In this document: positions 31,601-40,965 of the stretch, one piece after another
How the letters are laid out: every line of letters starts with the position of its first letter
Position numbering within the stretch: the first letter of the stretch is position 1
Source of the DNA: Ostrinia nubilalis
Taxonomy: Eukaryota > Arthropoda > Insecta > Lepidoptera > Crambidae
Assembly: GCF_963855985.1 (NCBI RefSeq)
Contig: NC_087105.1
Location: 2,110,501-2,174,500 of the forward strand
Direction: 5' to 3'
Length of the DNA stretch: 64,000 nucleotides
Position numbers and translations under genes: made by a program
The notes under the pieces: generated by a model
Databases searched by the model: none
What the model saw: only the letters and a program-made list of their open reading frames with translations
Told to the model about the DNA's origin: nothing

Positions 31601-33053
31601 CGCGCGAGCTGCCCGCTTGTTTCGAGAACGGGTCTGCGTTGCCCGCCCCGCTCCAGCGCCGCCGCCGCTCTCGCCCCGCTGCCCGCTAAGTTCGAGGCTG
31701 AGGCCTAAAAGTCCCACGCCCATGGGCGGGAAAAAATACCATATTCAAGATGACCGGGTCTCGCGATGGGCGGGCTGAATACTACCTAATGTATTTCGGC
31801 ATGGGGGAAGTCTCGTCACTTTTTAGAGCGGCATTGAATGGTTTAATTAAACTCTTATGACGCAATATCTCAGTACACACGACTGAGAATGACGCAATTA
31901 GTGGTTTTAGTATTATTTTGATCTACAAAAACTGTTTCTATGAAGGCATTTCTTAATTGCCTATTTGCATCCACATACAATATCATACTTTGTGGTGGTC
32001 ATTTTAGGTTTTCTTTGTGTTGCTTAAAAACTTCAGAATTTTCATGCTTGAAGTCTTACTTACTGATAGTGCCTGTTTACAAGAGTGTAAATATGTCGCA
32101 TATAAATTAACTGGATAAAACATTCCTGTATAGATAACAGTTTAATTAGGTACTTGAAGTATAAAAATAGTTTTTTTTAATACCACAACTAGATTTTGAT
32201 GAGCCATTCTGATGTTTGATGTTGAAATTATGACATTATAACGATACACCAAATTCCGTCCCGTAGTTCATCCATGCATCGTCACATCAGATTTAGAATA
32301 TTAATATTCGATATAATGTGTAAACATCACTTAATACAGAATACTGAAGAATAAATAAATAAAACGGTAAAAAACAATACTTTACCTGTGATACAAAGCT
32401 ATGCTGTACACAGCTGGCCATTTGTTTCTTACTTCATCACAAATACTCTTCATGGCTTTCAATGCCATAGGCTCATATGCTTCATATTCAAGCCGCAACA
32501 CCTATACAAACAAACTTATTTAATTATGTGTACTTAATAGGTCTTGCTATTCTAATTTCTCGTAACAAGGGCACTTGCTGATAAAGTTCCTGATAGTCTA
32601 CTAGAAAATTCTTTGAAATTTAGATTTCTAAAGCAAGTTAGGTTGTACAAAATATAATTAAATTAATTGAAATATTATCTCTAAAAGCCTGTAATGATAA
32701 ACATAATCTAATTATTGCATAAAAAAATAATTCTTCTGTGGTATTTAATCTTGATCATTAAATTAAATTACCCATAGAAATATGTCTCAGATAACTCTAT
32801 TAAATATTATCAGTTATAATCAGTGCAACGATCATTTATCATGTTAATAATATTATGTAAATACAAAAAGTGTCAAATAAAAAATCTCTACTATCTTATC
32901 AAGTTATTTAACAAGCGTACCAACCTTTTTTCCTTCAAAATTATCTCTAGTAGTGCCGACAAACATTGATACTGCACCGCAGCTGTCATCTAGCACTAGA
33001 TCGTTTATGGCTTCAACGGACAACTTATCTACAGTTAGTTTGAGATGATCCAT
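22629..33053 (-). CDS. Mocs2B: MOCS2B-MBIP fusion: MoaE-type molybdopterin synthase large subunit joined to MBIP-like domain
   Basis: Six minus-strand exons in continuous phase: 33053-32925, 32501-32386, 26484-26297, 24813-24532, 23969-23743, 22739-22629 (350 residues). Residues 1 to about 145 are Moa[71 protein letters not shown]. MoaE transfers sulfur from the small subunit onto precursor Z to make molybdopterin. The exon 3/4 splice joins TGG TCT A to GT GTG ATC, leading into a Ser/Pro linker and then an MBIP-like part ([39 protein letters not shown]). In Drosophila the fused protein (CG10238) is a subunit of the ATAC acetyltransferase complex (established knowledge). Start: first ATG after the MOCS2A stop, 34 nt downstream. 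Reading through the exon-3 donor would instead stop after RGGQPV, giving a MoaE-only form. The 5.9-kb intron 2 is full of transposons. Confidence 0.88.
22974..23181. mobile_element. 208-bp MITE, inverted partner of 17238-17445
   Basis: Same family and exactly the same length as 17238-17445, with GAGGGCTATCGTTTT ends, but oppositely oriented. Located in the last intron of the MOCS2B-MBIP gene. Confidence 0.85.
25478..25741. mobile_element. 264-bp palindromic MITE, CAGGGTGTTAGG ends, TA target site
   Basis: Terminal inverted repeats extend for more than 100 bp (CAGGGTGTTAGGTAAATGGG and on), with TA at both sides. A copy of identical length is at 29452-29715, in another intron of the same gene. 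Confidence 0.85.
26031..26184 (-). pseudogene. Partial duplicate of MOCS2B exon 3
   Basis: A copy of the 3' half of exon 3 (about 26265-26419) lies 235 bp further along the gene in intron 3. It encodes [38 protein letters not shown] with the same GTATAC donor, but lacks the exon's first part and acceptor (upstream it reads LRVRLKSLG). The adjoining intron is also recognisable in both copies. It differs by a few substitutions (P to S and I to V in VPIW). Confidence 0.8.
26647..26740. repeat. Short inverted repeat, possible MITE
   Basis: GGCCCAGAACGCGCGCCACG..ATAAA pairs with TTTATCATGGCGCGC..CTAGCCC. No clear target duplication. Confidence 0.4.
27001..28900. mobile_element. 1.9-kb element flanked by 10-bp direct repeats, with ATATTCGAA arrays at both ends
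   Basis: AGCCACAACT occurs immediately before (26991-27000) and after (28901-28910). The ends are AGAGATTGCAA and TTGCAACCCCT (inverted, 9 of 11 matching). Inside each end lies an array of ATATTCGA words (27007-27092, 28796-28893). The centre is a decayed LINE fragment. A target duplication of about 10 bp points to a DNA transposon, possibly Mutator-like, but the superfamily is a guess. Confidence 0.65.
27200..28640 (-). mobile_element. Decayed RTE-like LINE fragment
   Basis: Read on the minus strand, with several stops and shifts, it shows [49 protein letters not shown] and LEDAFKLFE, which are RT motifs. At 27216-27410 is the non-coding 3' tail with GGAAGTCCACTGCTGAACAT. Not functional. 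Confidence 0.75.
29452..29715. mobile_element. 264-bp palindromic MITE, second copy
   Basis: Near-identical to 25478-25741, with TA on both sides and the same CAGGGTGTTAGG ends. It abuts the hAT-like element that starts 13 bp later. Confidence 0.85.
29729..30853. mobile_element. Non-autonomous hAT element, 1125 bp, 8-bp target duplication
   Basis: Perfect 8-bp duplication CCTACAAC at 29721-29728 and 30854-30861. Termini CAGAGGCGGCG and CCCCGCCACTG (complement CAGTGGCGGGG) fit hAT ends. The interior lacks a transposase frame but holds two related blocks (CCGTATCACTTACCGTTTTCG near 30070 and CCGTATCTCTTACAGTTTTCG near 30320). Confidence 0.85.
31276..31706. mobile_element. GC-rich inverted-repeat element, 431 bp
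   Basis: Ends AGGCCTCAGCCTCGAACTTA and its complement. Both sides carry runs of GCGGGCAGCGGGG / GCCGCCGCC. The low-complexity GC-rich frames are not genes. Confidence 0.75.
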
Positions 33054-33087
33054 TTTACGTAAAATTAAATTATTGACTAAATCACAA

Positions 33088-33354
33088 CTATCCTCCACTT
33101 AGAGGAGGTATCACAGCAATGCTATCTCGTTCACTTATTTCAATATCAAGTGTCTCTTCGCAGACTTCTTCGTTTTTCGCTAATAATATGTTATCCTTAA
33201 TAGATTGTAAGTTGTAATGTTCAGCGATGTAATTCAGCAGTTGTTTGTAGCTTATCTTTTTCGGTAACCGAACAGTTGTTTCTTTGATCCCAGCCAATTC
33301 TTTGGATTTTGCAAAAAATAATAACTTTACCGTCACACCATGTTCAATGTCCAT
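33088..33354 (-). CDS. Mocs2A: MOCS2A: MoaD-like molybdopterin synthase small (sulfur-carrier) subunit
   Basis: An 88-residue ubiquitin-fold protein: [20 protein letters not shown] at the N-terminus, then [14 protein letters not shown]. The C-terminal GG is the site adenylated by MOCS3 and converted to thiocarboxylate. Its length matches the family. The stop at 33088-33090 lies 34 nt upstream of the MOCS2B ATG on the same strand with no splice site between. The two are therefore probably read from one bicistronic mRNA, as in human MOCS2 and Drosophila. In the frame of MOCS2B, a TAA sits just before a GTG at 33098, so the second ORF would need reinitiation or leaky scanning. A TTTCAG acceptor just upstream of the ATG (exon from 33362) suggests a separate 5' UTR exon. 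Confidence 0.93.
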   Translation of the reverse strand: MDIEHGVTVKLLFFAKSKELAGIKETTVRLPKKISYKQLLNYIAEHYNLQSIKDNILLAKNEEVCEETLDIEISERDSIAVIPPLSGG

Positions 33355-33369
33355 ATTTTGTTCTGAAAC

Positions 33370-34479
33370 AAAACAAAACTATGAGTTATTCTTTTTACAG
33401 AAAGAGTGCAATTATTTTAAGTAAATAAAAAAGGTGCGCCCTTACAAATTAGCTTTAACATTGACTACAATCCAACACAATTTGTAACCAAATTCTGTGA
33501 CTTAATTTATGTTATCAGGTGAGACAACAACACATTGAAGAAGTAGGTACTTTAAAATAAATTAACTTCGCGCGTTCGCACACGAGGCCCTCCAACGCGG
33601 TTGATAATGACACTGACTGGCTACAGCTCGTCGAGCCGGTTTCACAACTCTTTAAAACTTTCATTAACTAGAGCACTCAAGCGTACTAACTTCAATAAAT
33701 TACGCGGAAAAAGCCCAAATAATTCAAATGCTAATAAGGTGATAAACACAGTAAACACAGATGGTAACGAGCTCAACTGATTATGGTTACTTAGTTAGTG
33801 AAACTTATTAATTGAATAGCAAAGGTTTTATTGAATAATGTGACCTTGCATAACCTCAAAATGCGGTGCACTAATATTTTTTTAGACTTACGATGACAAA
33901 AAATAAATAACTTACGATGACCATTATTATGTAACCACTGACTATCGTTCTTGCACAATGAACATAAATTTGATTGTAAATAATACAATTAATTCACGAG
34001 GGTAAATCCGCGAAACAGTAAAAAACTTATGTTCCGATCGATAAAAAAAAAACTGTTGTAGTTCTGGTAAATTAAACTTCTGAATAACGATTCATACAAG
34101 TTTCCACATAAGGCGCCATGATCCATATTGATTAAATACTTCAAGTTATTTCGATAATCAAGAAAACACGCACTAAACGTCATTACCATCACAGTAAAAA
34201 TACTGACCTTTGCCGTTGTCTTTTAATTTTTTTTACTTTACCTATACACAGACCAGATTTTGATTATAAATTTAAAATGTACATATTTACCGTGACAAAA
34301 TAACAAAATTATATTGAAATCGTATTAGCCAATAAAATGGAATCATGAATTGAAATATTGTCACGAGAAATCGTCATAGCCATCGCGGCAGCATCAAAGG
34401 TTCTTTAATGTGGCCGCGACGCGACTTATCACCGCTTGTGTCCGCGCGTCCCACTCTTCAATTCGTTGCTCGTAACAGA
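33370..34479. other. Presumed MOCS2 leader region, no coding feature
   Basis: Between MOCS2A and the next candidate exon. AT-rich, with open frames only up to about 67 codons and no recognisable domains. It probably holds the MOCS2 promoter and first exon, which I could not place. Confidence 0.35.
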
Positions 34480-34587
34480 ACAGAATGCACGTAAAATTTA
34501 CGCAGCTCCGAGACTTTTTAAACTCCGAAAACGAGAGACACTCGCAGTTTGTCATCGGCTCGCGTCATTCCCATTTTGTGCGATTTG
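34480..34587 (+). promoter_or_regulatory. Candidate first (5' UTR) exon and promoter region of the TACC gene
   Basis: A CG-containing segment ends in a strong donor, GATTTG|GTAAGT at 34587/34588. The next good plus-strand acceptor upstream of the TACC start is TCTCACTCCAG|ATT at 40858. This pairing would put a 6.3-kb intron in the 5' UTR. It is an inference; there is no transcript evidence. Confidence 0.3.
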
Positions 34588-35813
34588 GTAAGTTTTATAT
34601 ATCGATATTTTTCTAATAATTAGCACTTTGTAGCATGTGATTACAATAAAAAAATGGCGATATTGAGGTGTCCCAATAGTGGTGACAATTATTTTTATAT
34701 AATTTTAAAATCGTTTTCGTCATTACCATTAACATCATTACCATATCATTTAGGCTTATGGTGATGACACTTTGTATATGGTAATGATGACTATGAATGG
34801 TTTCCTAAAAGAACAATGGGACAAAACGTCCCCAGAACTGTAGCACTTTAATACCTACCTTATAATATGATAGTACATGATAATACTATAATTTTATTAT
34901 AATATGACAGCTCAAGTGTGACATGCATGTCTCAGAAAAAAGTTATATCTAAAATAAGAATCCATAAGCAACCCTGAAAAAATACATACAAAATCACTTT
35001 TGACCGACTTCAATGGGTATCACGACAGCTTGACCCCGGGACAATTCGACTCCTGTGACAACTCGACCCCTGCGACAACTCAAACCCTGCGACAACTTGA
35101 TTTTTTTCAACACTCAACACTTTTGACTTACTTCAAATGGTTTCACGACTGCTGGACCATACGACAGCTGAACCCTACGACCACTCGAACCCTCCGACAA
35201 CTTGACCCCTGCGACAACTCGATTAAATTACTTTTGACCTACTTCAAACGGTATCACGACTGCTTGAGCGTTAAGAAAACTCGACCTGGACACCTCGATC
35301 CTTGCGACAAGTCGATCTCTATTACAACTCGACCCCTGTGACAAGTCGAACACTGCGACACGTCAACCCCTGCGACTACTCTGAGCATTTATTCTAGATT
35401 CTGTTCAGGCATTGATTGATGGAGCTAATGGTTTACAATAAGTATCATAGTTGTCATCGGGGTCGAACTGTCGTAGGTTCCCTACGACAGTTCGACAACT
35501 GGACCCCTGTGACAACTCGACCCCTGCGATAACAAGATTAAATTAATTTTAACCTACTTTAAACGAAGCTCGACCCTACAAAAACTTGACCCGGACAACT
35601 CGACCCCTACGACAAGTCCAAAATATTCAACTATGATACTTATTGTAAACCATTTAGCTCCATCAATCAATGCCTGAACTGTATCTACAATAAATGCTCA
35701 GAGTAGTCGCAGGGGTTGACGTGTCACAGTGTTCGACTTGTCACAGGGTCACAAGTACAAGTTGTCGGAGGGTTCGAGTGGTCGTAGGGTTAAGCAGTCG
35801 TAGGGTCCAGCCA

Positions 35814-36146
35814 CTAGCGGCGTAAGGGGGGGGCGGTCCGCCCCGGGTGCCACTCATCAGGGGGTGACAAAAGTCACGCAGATTAGTACTCACTGGCGCT
35901 AGTATAACGAGGATATGCCATGATTGGGGGGGGGGGGGGTGTTGCGATTAGTATCATATAGCTCATTCGAACTAACACCTTTCATTCATTCAATCGGTAA
36001 CCCAAAAGAGGGGGTGCACCAGACCATTTTGGGGTGTCTTACCTCCCCACTATATGTATACCCAACTTACTTACATTAAGGACTTATGACGGGGGATGCT
36101 GTGCTGTGCTATGCCCCGGGTGCCAACCCATGCTACGCCGCCACTG
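35814..36146. mobile_element. Non-autonomous hAT-like insertion in the fold-back loop/arm
   Basis: Ends CACTAGCGGCGTA and TACGCCGCCACTG are inverted. The sequence after the right end (TCCAGCAG) resembles that before the left end (GGTCCAGC), as expected of an eroded target duplication. Contains CCCCGGGTGCCA in inverted pair and a G-run at 35930. Confidence 0.6.
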
Positions 36147-36412
36147 TCCAGCAGTCGTGAAACCATTATTTTGAAGTAAGTTAAAAGTGTTGAGTGTTGA
36201 AAAAAATCAAGTTGTCGCAGGGTTTGAGTTGTAGCAGGGGTCGAGTTGTCACAGGGGTCGAATTGTCCCGGGGTCAAGCTGTCGTGCCCTTTGAAGTTGG
36301 TCAAAAGTGATTTTGTATGTATTTTTTCAGGGTTGCTTATGAATTTTTATTTTTGATATAACTTTTCTGAGACATGTCACACTTGAGCTGTCATATAATA
36401 AAATTATAGTAT

Positions 36413-37694
36413 TCAATTCAATTTATTCATTTAAAGATAACAATGATCCACATGGTTAGTAAATGGGTGCCTTATACAACTATGTTAGTAATTTACTTAT
36501 TATAACATACCACTAATTATCCAACCCGTTCGGTAAGAAGTAGCCGAAGGAAATGTCGGATAATAGGAGAGTCGTACCTCTCCGCCACGGTCTTCAGGAT
36601 ACTGTTGGGGCTCGCCCGTATCCTACTGAGCAACGAGGCAGTCTTCTTGCATAGGACAGCAAAGAAGCCGTCAGTATGCGACTGAGCAAACATTTCCGAA
36701 GCACTGCAGAAGCGAGGCAAGCCCAACAGCACCCTGAAACCGTTGTTATATTGGACCCGAAGGACGCCAAGCGATTTCTGCGAGTACGTGGTCCATAGGT
36801 TTCCCGTGTATAGACTCTGACAGTATGCTTTAAACAGAGTGATCTTGACATGGTCATTACATCGGGCAAACCTGCGAGCCAACATATTACACCTTACTGC
36901 CAGCGCCCTTCGTTCCCTCTCGATATCAACATGATCTTTAAGGTCATCAGTAACGTAGTGTCCGAGATATTTAAATTTAGTGACTCTGTTTAACTTTACC
37001 CCATTCAGCAAGAGGTCGGGTACCACGTTTGGACATTTACTGGCGGCCTTAAATACCATGTATTCGCTCTTCTTCACATTATACAAATAAGCCATGGCAT
37101 TTAGCATACGCTTCACACACACCCACCATCTTTCTGAGAGCCCCCATTGTTGGCGCCAGCAGTACCATATCATCAGCGTAGCTTATGTTGTTGATACAAA
37201 CACCATCTACCCAGCATCCGATACGCATACTGCTAAGGGCAACAATGAGGTCATTTACGTATAGGTTGAAAAGCCTGGGAGACGTCAGCCCACCCTGTCT
37301 CACCCCGCACTGCAACCCATACTCCTCAGAAAAAACGTTAGCCCATCTTACGCTGTTAATCTGGTTAGCATACTAATAATGGAATATTTGTGATACTTCT
37401 GACGGGACGCCCTGCCTCCTCATCTTATCCCAAAGGATGTCATAAGACACAAGATCGAACGCCTTGGAGAGGTCGAGGAAGCATGCGTAAATGGAAGTCC
37501 TTGATCCGTGTAGTACCTGACAGTGTGCTTAAGACTAAGGATGGCGCTCTCGGTCGACAGTCCAGGCTTAAACCCGAATTGAGCATTATGTGATTTTAAA
37601 TATTTATCTAGTAGAGAGTCAAGCACACTGTCAAGGACCTTTGCCGTGATTGTAGCTAGAGAGATCGGTCGGGTATTAGCATGGTCTATCATAC
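36413..37694 (-). mobile_element. Frameshifted LINE fragment inserted in the fold-back right arm
   Basis: Minus-strand RT pieces in at least three frames: RPISLATITAKVLDSVLDSL (37692 side), AQFGFKPGLSTESAILSLKH, then CGVRQGGLTSPRLFNLYVND and the catalytic YADDMVLLAP, then VTKFKYLGHYVTDDLKDH. The 3' end has AATTCAATTTATTCATTTA near 36417. The flanking arm sequence resumes on both sides, so insertion postdates the fold-back. Inactive. Confidence 0.8.
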
Positions 37695-37747
37695 AAGGTA
37701 GGTATTAAAGTGCTACAGTTCTGGGGACGTTTTGTCCCATTGTTCTT

Positions 37748-38576
37748 TAAGCTTTGTTTTTAAATGAGAAGGTTTTTTATTAGTTTACGAAAAGACGTTT
37801 TTTTATTCATTTCTTGTATGTTGACTATTGTGTAAGTCTAAGTAAGAGTACCTAGGCATATTTTTCAATCAAAATCCTCATTGGTGTAAATATATATTTT
37901 TTCTGATTCTGAATAATATTAGGAACGTAAAAAAAATTTAACTAATGTCCGTATTGTTCCAAATTCAATAAATTCATTAAAATATTGAATACATTTATTT
38001 TTATTTCCAACCCATTCTTTAATAGGTACGTGCTTAGCTAGGAAAATAACATAGATAAAATTGGTGTTTAGCTAAACAATTATATTTAAATTTTAGTTTT
38101 TAAGTAATTTTAATTTAATGTATTACTATAAAATATATTTCGTCATCACCATTAACATAAGATCATTACCATTTTAATAAAATCATTACCATTAGGAAAA
38201 CGTCATTACCATTTTGTGAAAAAATATTTGGACGCTTGTTACTTCTAAAATCACGATTGAATCTAAGGGCCTCACACTGATCTAAAAAGCTTATTGCTTA
38301 ACCTTTCAGTTTAAGCTAGTTTACACGCATCCCTGTTAAGTTTTTCAAAAAACGTAAAATAAATCCCGCGGAATAAAATCGGCGGATCTACCCACGAACA
38401 ACAACAAAAAAATATTTGACTGCCTGCTAATGATGACATTGACATTGACGGAAAGGTGTTGACTTGACGTTGAGCTTACAGAAATGTTTACGAATATTGT
38501 CTAGAAAATGATAAAAGTTTGTATTTATGACTTAGAAAGGCCAACCAACAAAGTCGTTTCTCAATATTTTACTAAT
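37748..38576. other. AT-rich non-coding DNA
   Basis: No gene seen. A cluster of CATTACCATT words at 38141-38215 resembles one at 34716-34801, in direct orientation. Confidence 0.4.
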
Positions 38577-39307
38577 GCCTGACCAGGAACATAAAAACCC
38601 TGGCATAGAGGCGCGTCAATTGCATTTGATAGTGCAACACTGAGTACAGTCGTACCTGTGTTAAATTAATAGGCTAACTTTATGTATCAGGGTTCAGGAT
38701 TACGGGCTAATTTGATATTTTCATAAATTAACGAAAAAATATTATTATAGGTTTAAATAAATTAAATGAAACCATCAATCGAGTTAGTAGGATTTATTTT
38801 ATTATTCATCAATAATCAAATTCAGAACTTGAATATTCAACTGCAATGTCTGCTCATGAACGCTTCAAACTCGGTACTTCTTTCCCAATTCCATAAAATT
38901 CAACACTTAGAAAGTGACAAAAAACTTTAAAATAGGTATTTGAAACAAACCACAGCTAATTTTCATAGTGGACTGTACTATACAATAAACATGTCAGTCA
39001 ATTTGACAACCTTTGTCGGAAACATTATTCGATGAAAATATTGTCCGAACCCTTAGTATTTCTCTTCGATAAATACTTTAACACATTGTGAACCACTTTT
39101 CTTTCACGACTATAAAAAGATTTTAGCAATTTAATTCACAAAATCAATTGCGCACATTTAAAATAAAGTTTGTTTACACTTTGACAGCAATAGACTGACA
39201 TGCAAGGTGACATGTCAATGAAGTTTTCAGTTACTGTTGCCATTAAAAGAAATTAGTACCATTAGTTTTCCGCAACATGGCGAGGGTTTTTATGTTCCTG
39301 GTCAGGC
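38577..39307. mobile_element. Element with 25-bp terminal inverted repeats
   Basis: GCCTGACCAGGAACATAAAA(ACCC) at 38577 is matched by the complement ending at 39307. The interior, 731 bp overall, has no open frame. Target duplication not clear. Confidence 0.7.
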
Positions 39308-39544
39308 TATACATTGGCTGCGGCATTAAAAAGATACTGGGATTTAAAAAATTTAGTGTAAAAAGAATGCTCACATTATTTTAATCAAAATTAAGCTAAA
39401 CTAAACACTAGCTTCGTAAACTTTTTGTTTGCGTTTGGGTATTTTAATATGTCGATTATTGTGTCTTTTTTGTGGCGACATTTATGAATTTGTAACATTA
39501 GACTATTTTTAAAAATTAACTATTGTAGATAATCTTATTTATTA

Positions 39545-39906
39545 CTAGCGGCCGCCCGCGACTTCGTACGCGTGGATCCCGTTTTACCCCCTTCATTTAT
39601 CTTACGCGGTTTAGATTTTTTCATACAAATATTTTTTCCCGCTAACTCCCGTTCCCGTGGGAATTTTGCAATATCCTGTTGTAACTAAGTTTTTAGTTTA
39701 CTAAGGTACCAGCATGCCAAATTTCAAGCGTCTAACTTAAGCGGTTTAGATTTTTCATACAAAAGGATTTTCCCGCGAATTCCCCTTCCGGTGGGAATTC
39801 CTAAGTATACTATAACCTGCCCAGGAGTATGAAGAATAATTGTACCAAGTTTCGTTAAAATCCGTCGAGTAGTTTTTGTTTCTATAAGGAACATACAGAC
39901 AGACAG

Positions 39907-39951
<45 letters not shown>

Positions 39952-39960
39952 AATTTTACT
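39545..39960 (+). mobile_element. Diverged RTE-like LINE 3' tail with (GACA)n microsatellite
   Basis: CGGCCGCCCGCGACTTCGTA at the start, CCAAGTTTCGTTAAAATCCG, then a pure run of CAGA repeats (39893-39950). Two related inner blocks (TTTCCCGCTAACTCC and TTCCCGCGAATTCC). Confidence 0.7.
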
Positions 39961-40261
39961 GAATGCATTTTTGGCATCAGTATCGATCACTAATCACCCC
40001 CTGATAGTTATTTTGAAAATATATTTCATGTACAGAATTGACCTCTCTACAGATTTATTATAAGTATATAGATTGCTATTTTAGACAAATGTATATTCTC
40101 TATTTAAACCATGAATGTCTAAACGACAACACTTAAACTAAACACCCATAACACAATCCGACATTGAAATAGCATCAGGCAACGATGGGGTAGAAAATCC
40201 TACCTCATACACTTGCTTTTATGTAAATGTGCTTCCAAACCGAAAATTTTTATCCTGTGGG

Positions 40262-40389
40262 TCTAGCTAGACAAGTGGCACTTTTTGGTGGAATCGAAAA
40301 TCGAATCCGTTGAAACCCCATACAAAAAATGGCTTTGCGACCATTTTTCGACTGAAAAACAGTCACATTTTACTTTTTGTCTAGAGGGG
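40262..40389. repeat. TCTAG..ACAAG-ended short element, relative of 21795-21914
   Basis: Starts CTAGACAAGTGGCACTTTTT, contains GAATCGAAAATCGAATCCG, ends TTTTTGTCTAGAGGGGC. The order of internal blocks is reversed relative to 21795-21914, as expected for a palindromic element in the opposite orientation. Confidence 0.5.
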
Positions 40390-40965
40390 CTGTTCACTTG
40401 CCAGTAAAATTAGCTTACGTCTTGTAATGTTCAAGGTCACTTTGCCCACTGGCTTGCCCGTGGGTACGTGTTACATAAAACAATGACATACAAAGAACCT
40501 CAAAAACATATTTGTGACAGCACAGCCCTAAAATGACAGTTTGAATTAAAAAAAGTTACCGGATTTCAAACGGTTTTGTAGCGGCTAGTGTATTTGTGTT
40601 GGAGTCGGTCCGCTTCCATAGCTTTTTGGCAAGATTCCCTCGGGCGCTGCGTTACATAAAACGAGCGGCATACAGCGTGCACCACAAAAAGGTTAAAAAT
40701 AGATGTCCACAGTGAGTTGCGTGTTCAGACATTTTTGTTTATAATGACATACATATCGCGTCGTTGATTATGTTACGTATTAGAAATCGCAGTGAAACTC
40801 TCTGAAATCGGCTGACTGTAAACATTGGACTGATTTTTTCTTTGTATCTCACTCCAGATTGTGTTGCGGAGAAGATATCGAGTGTTGTGGCGGCCGTGAC
40901 GGACTGCGGACAGGAAAGTGGCCAAGATAAAATAGTTCAGTGGTGCAGTGCGACGAACCAGTGCG

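Larger units (their letters stand above)
34807..37747. mobile_element. Composite fold-back with minisatellite arms, interrupted by a hAT-like element and a LINE
   Basis: The left arm 34807-35152 is mirrored in three blocks: 36147-36412, then 37695-37747 after the LINE insertion, and an inner block around 35700-35812. Both arms carry a degenerate minisatellite of TGCGACAACTCGACCCC-like units of about 17-18 bp (35025-35345, 35495-35620; complementary at 35700-35800 and 36210-36290). The arm tip AATGGGACAAAACGTCCCCA at about 34814 is matched at about 37721-37740. The peptides seen in this region (CDNSTPATTQTLRQLD and similar) are translations of the satellite. Confidence 0.75.

Noticed and set aside
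31235..31689. Open frames on both strands rich in Ala, Arg and Pro
   Set aside because: They fall within the GC-rich inverted-repeat element; low-complexity translation.
35000..35341. 113-codon open frame rich in CDNSTPATTQTLRQLD
   Set aside because: Direct translation of the CGACAACTCGACCCC minisatellite, mirrored at 36071-36304.
40948..40965. An upstream GTG start for TACC
   Set aside because: Non-ATG start with no support. The ATG at 40966 has a good context and is the first ATG after an in-frame TAG.
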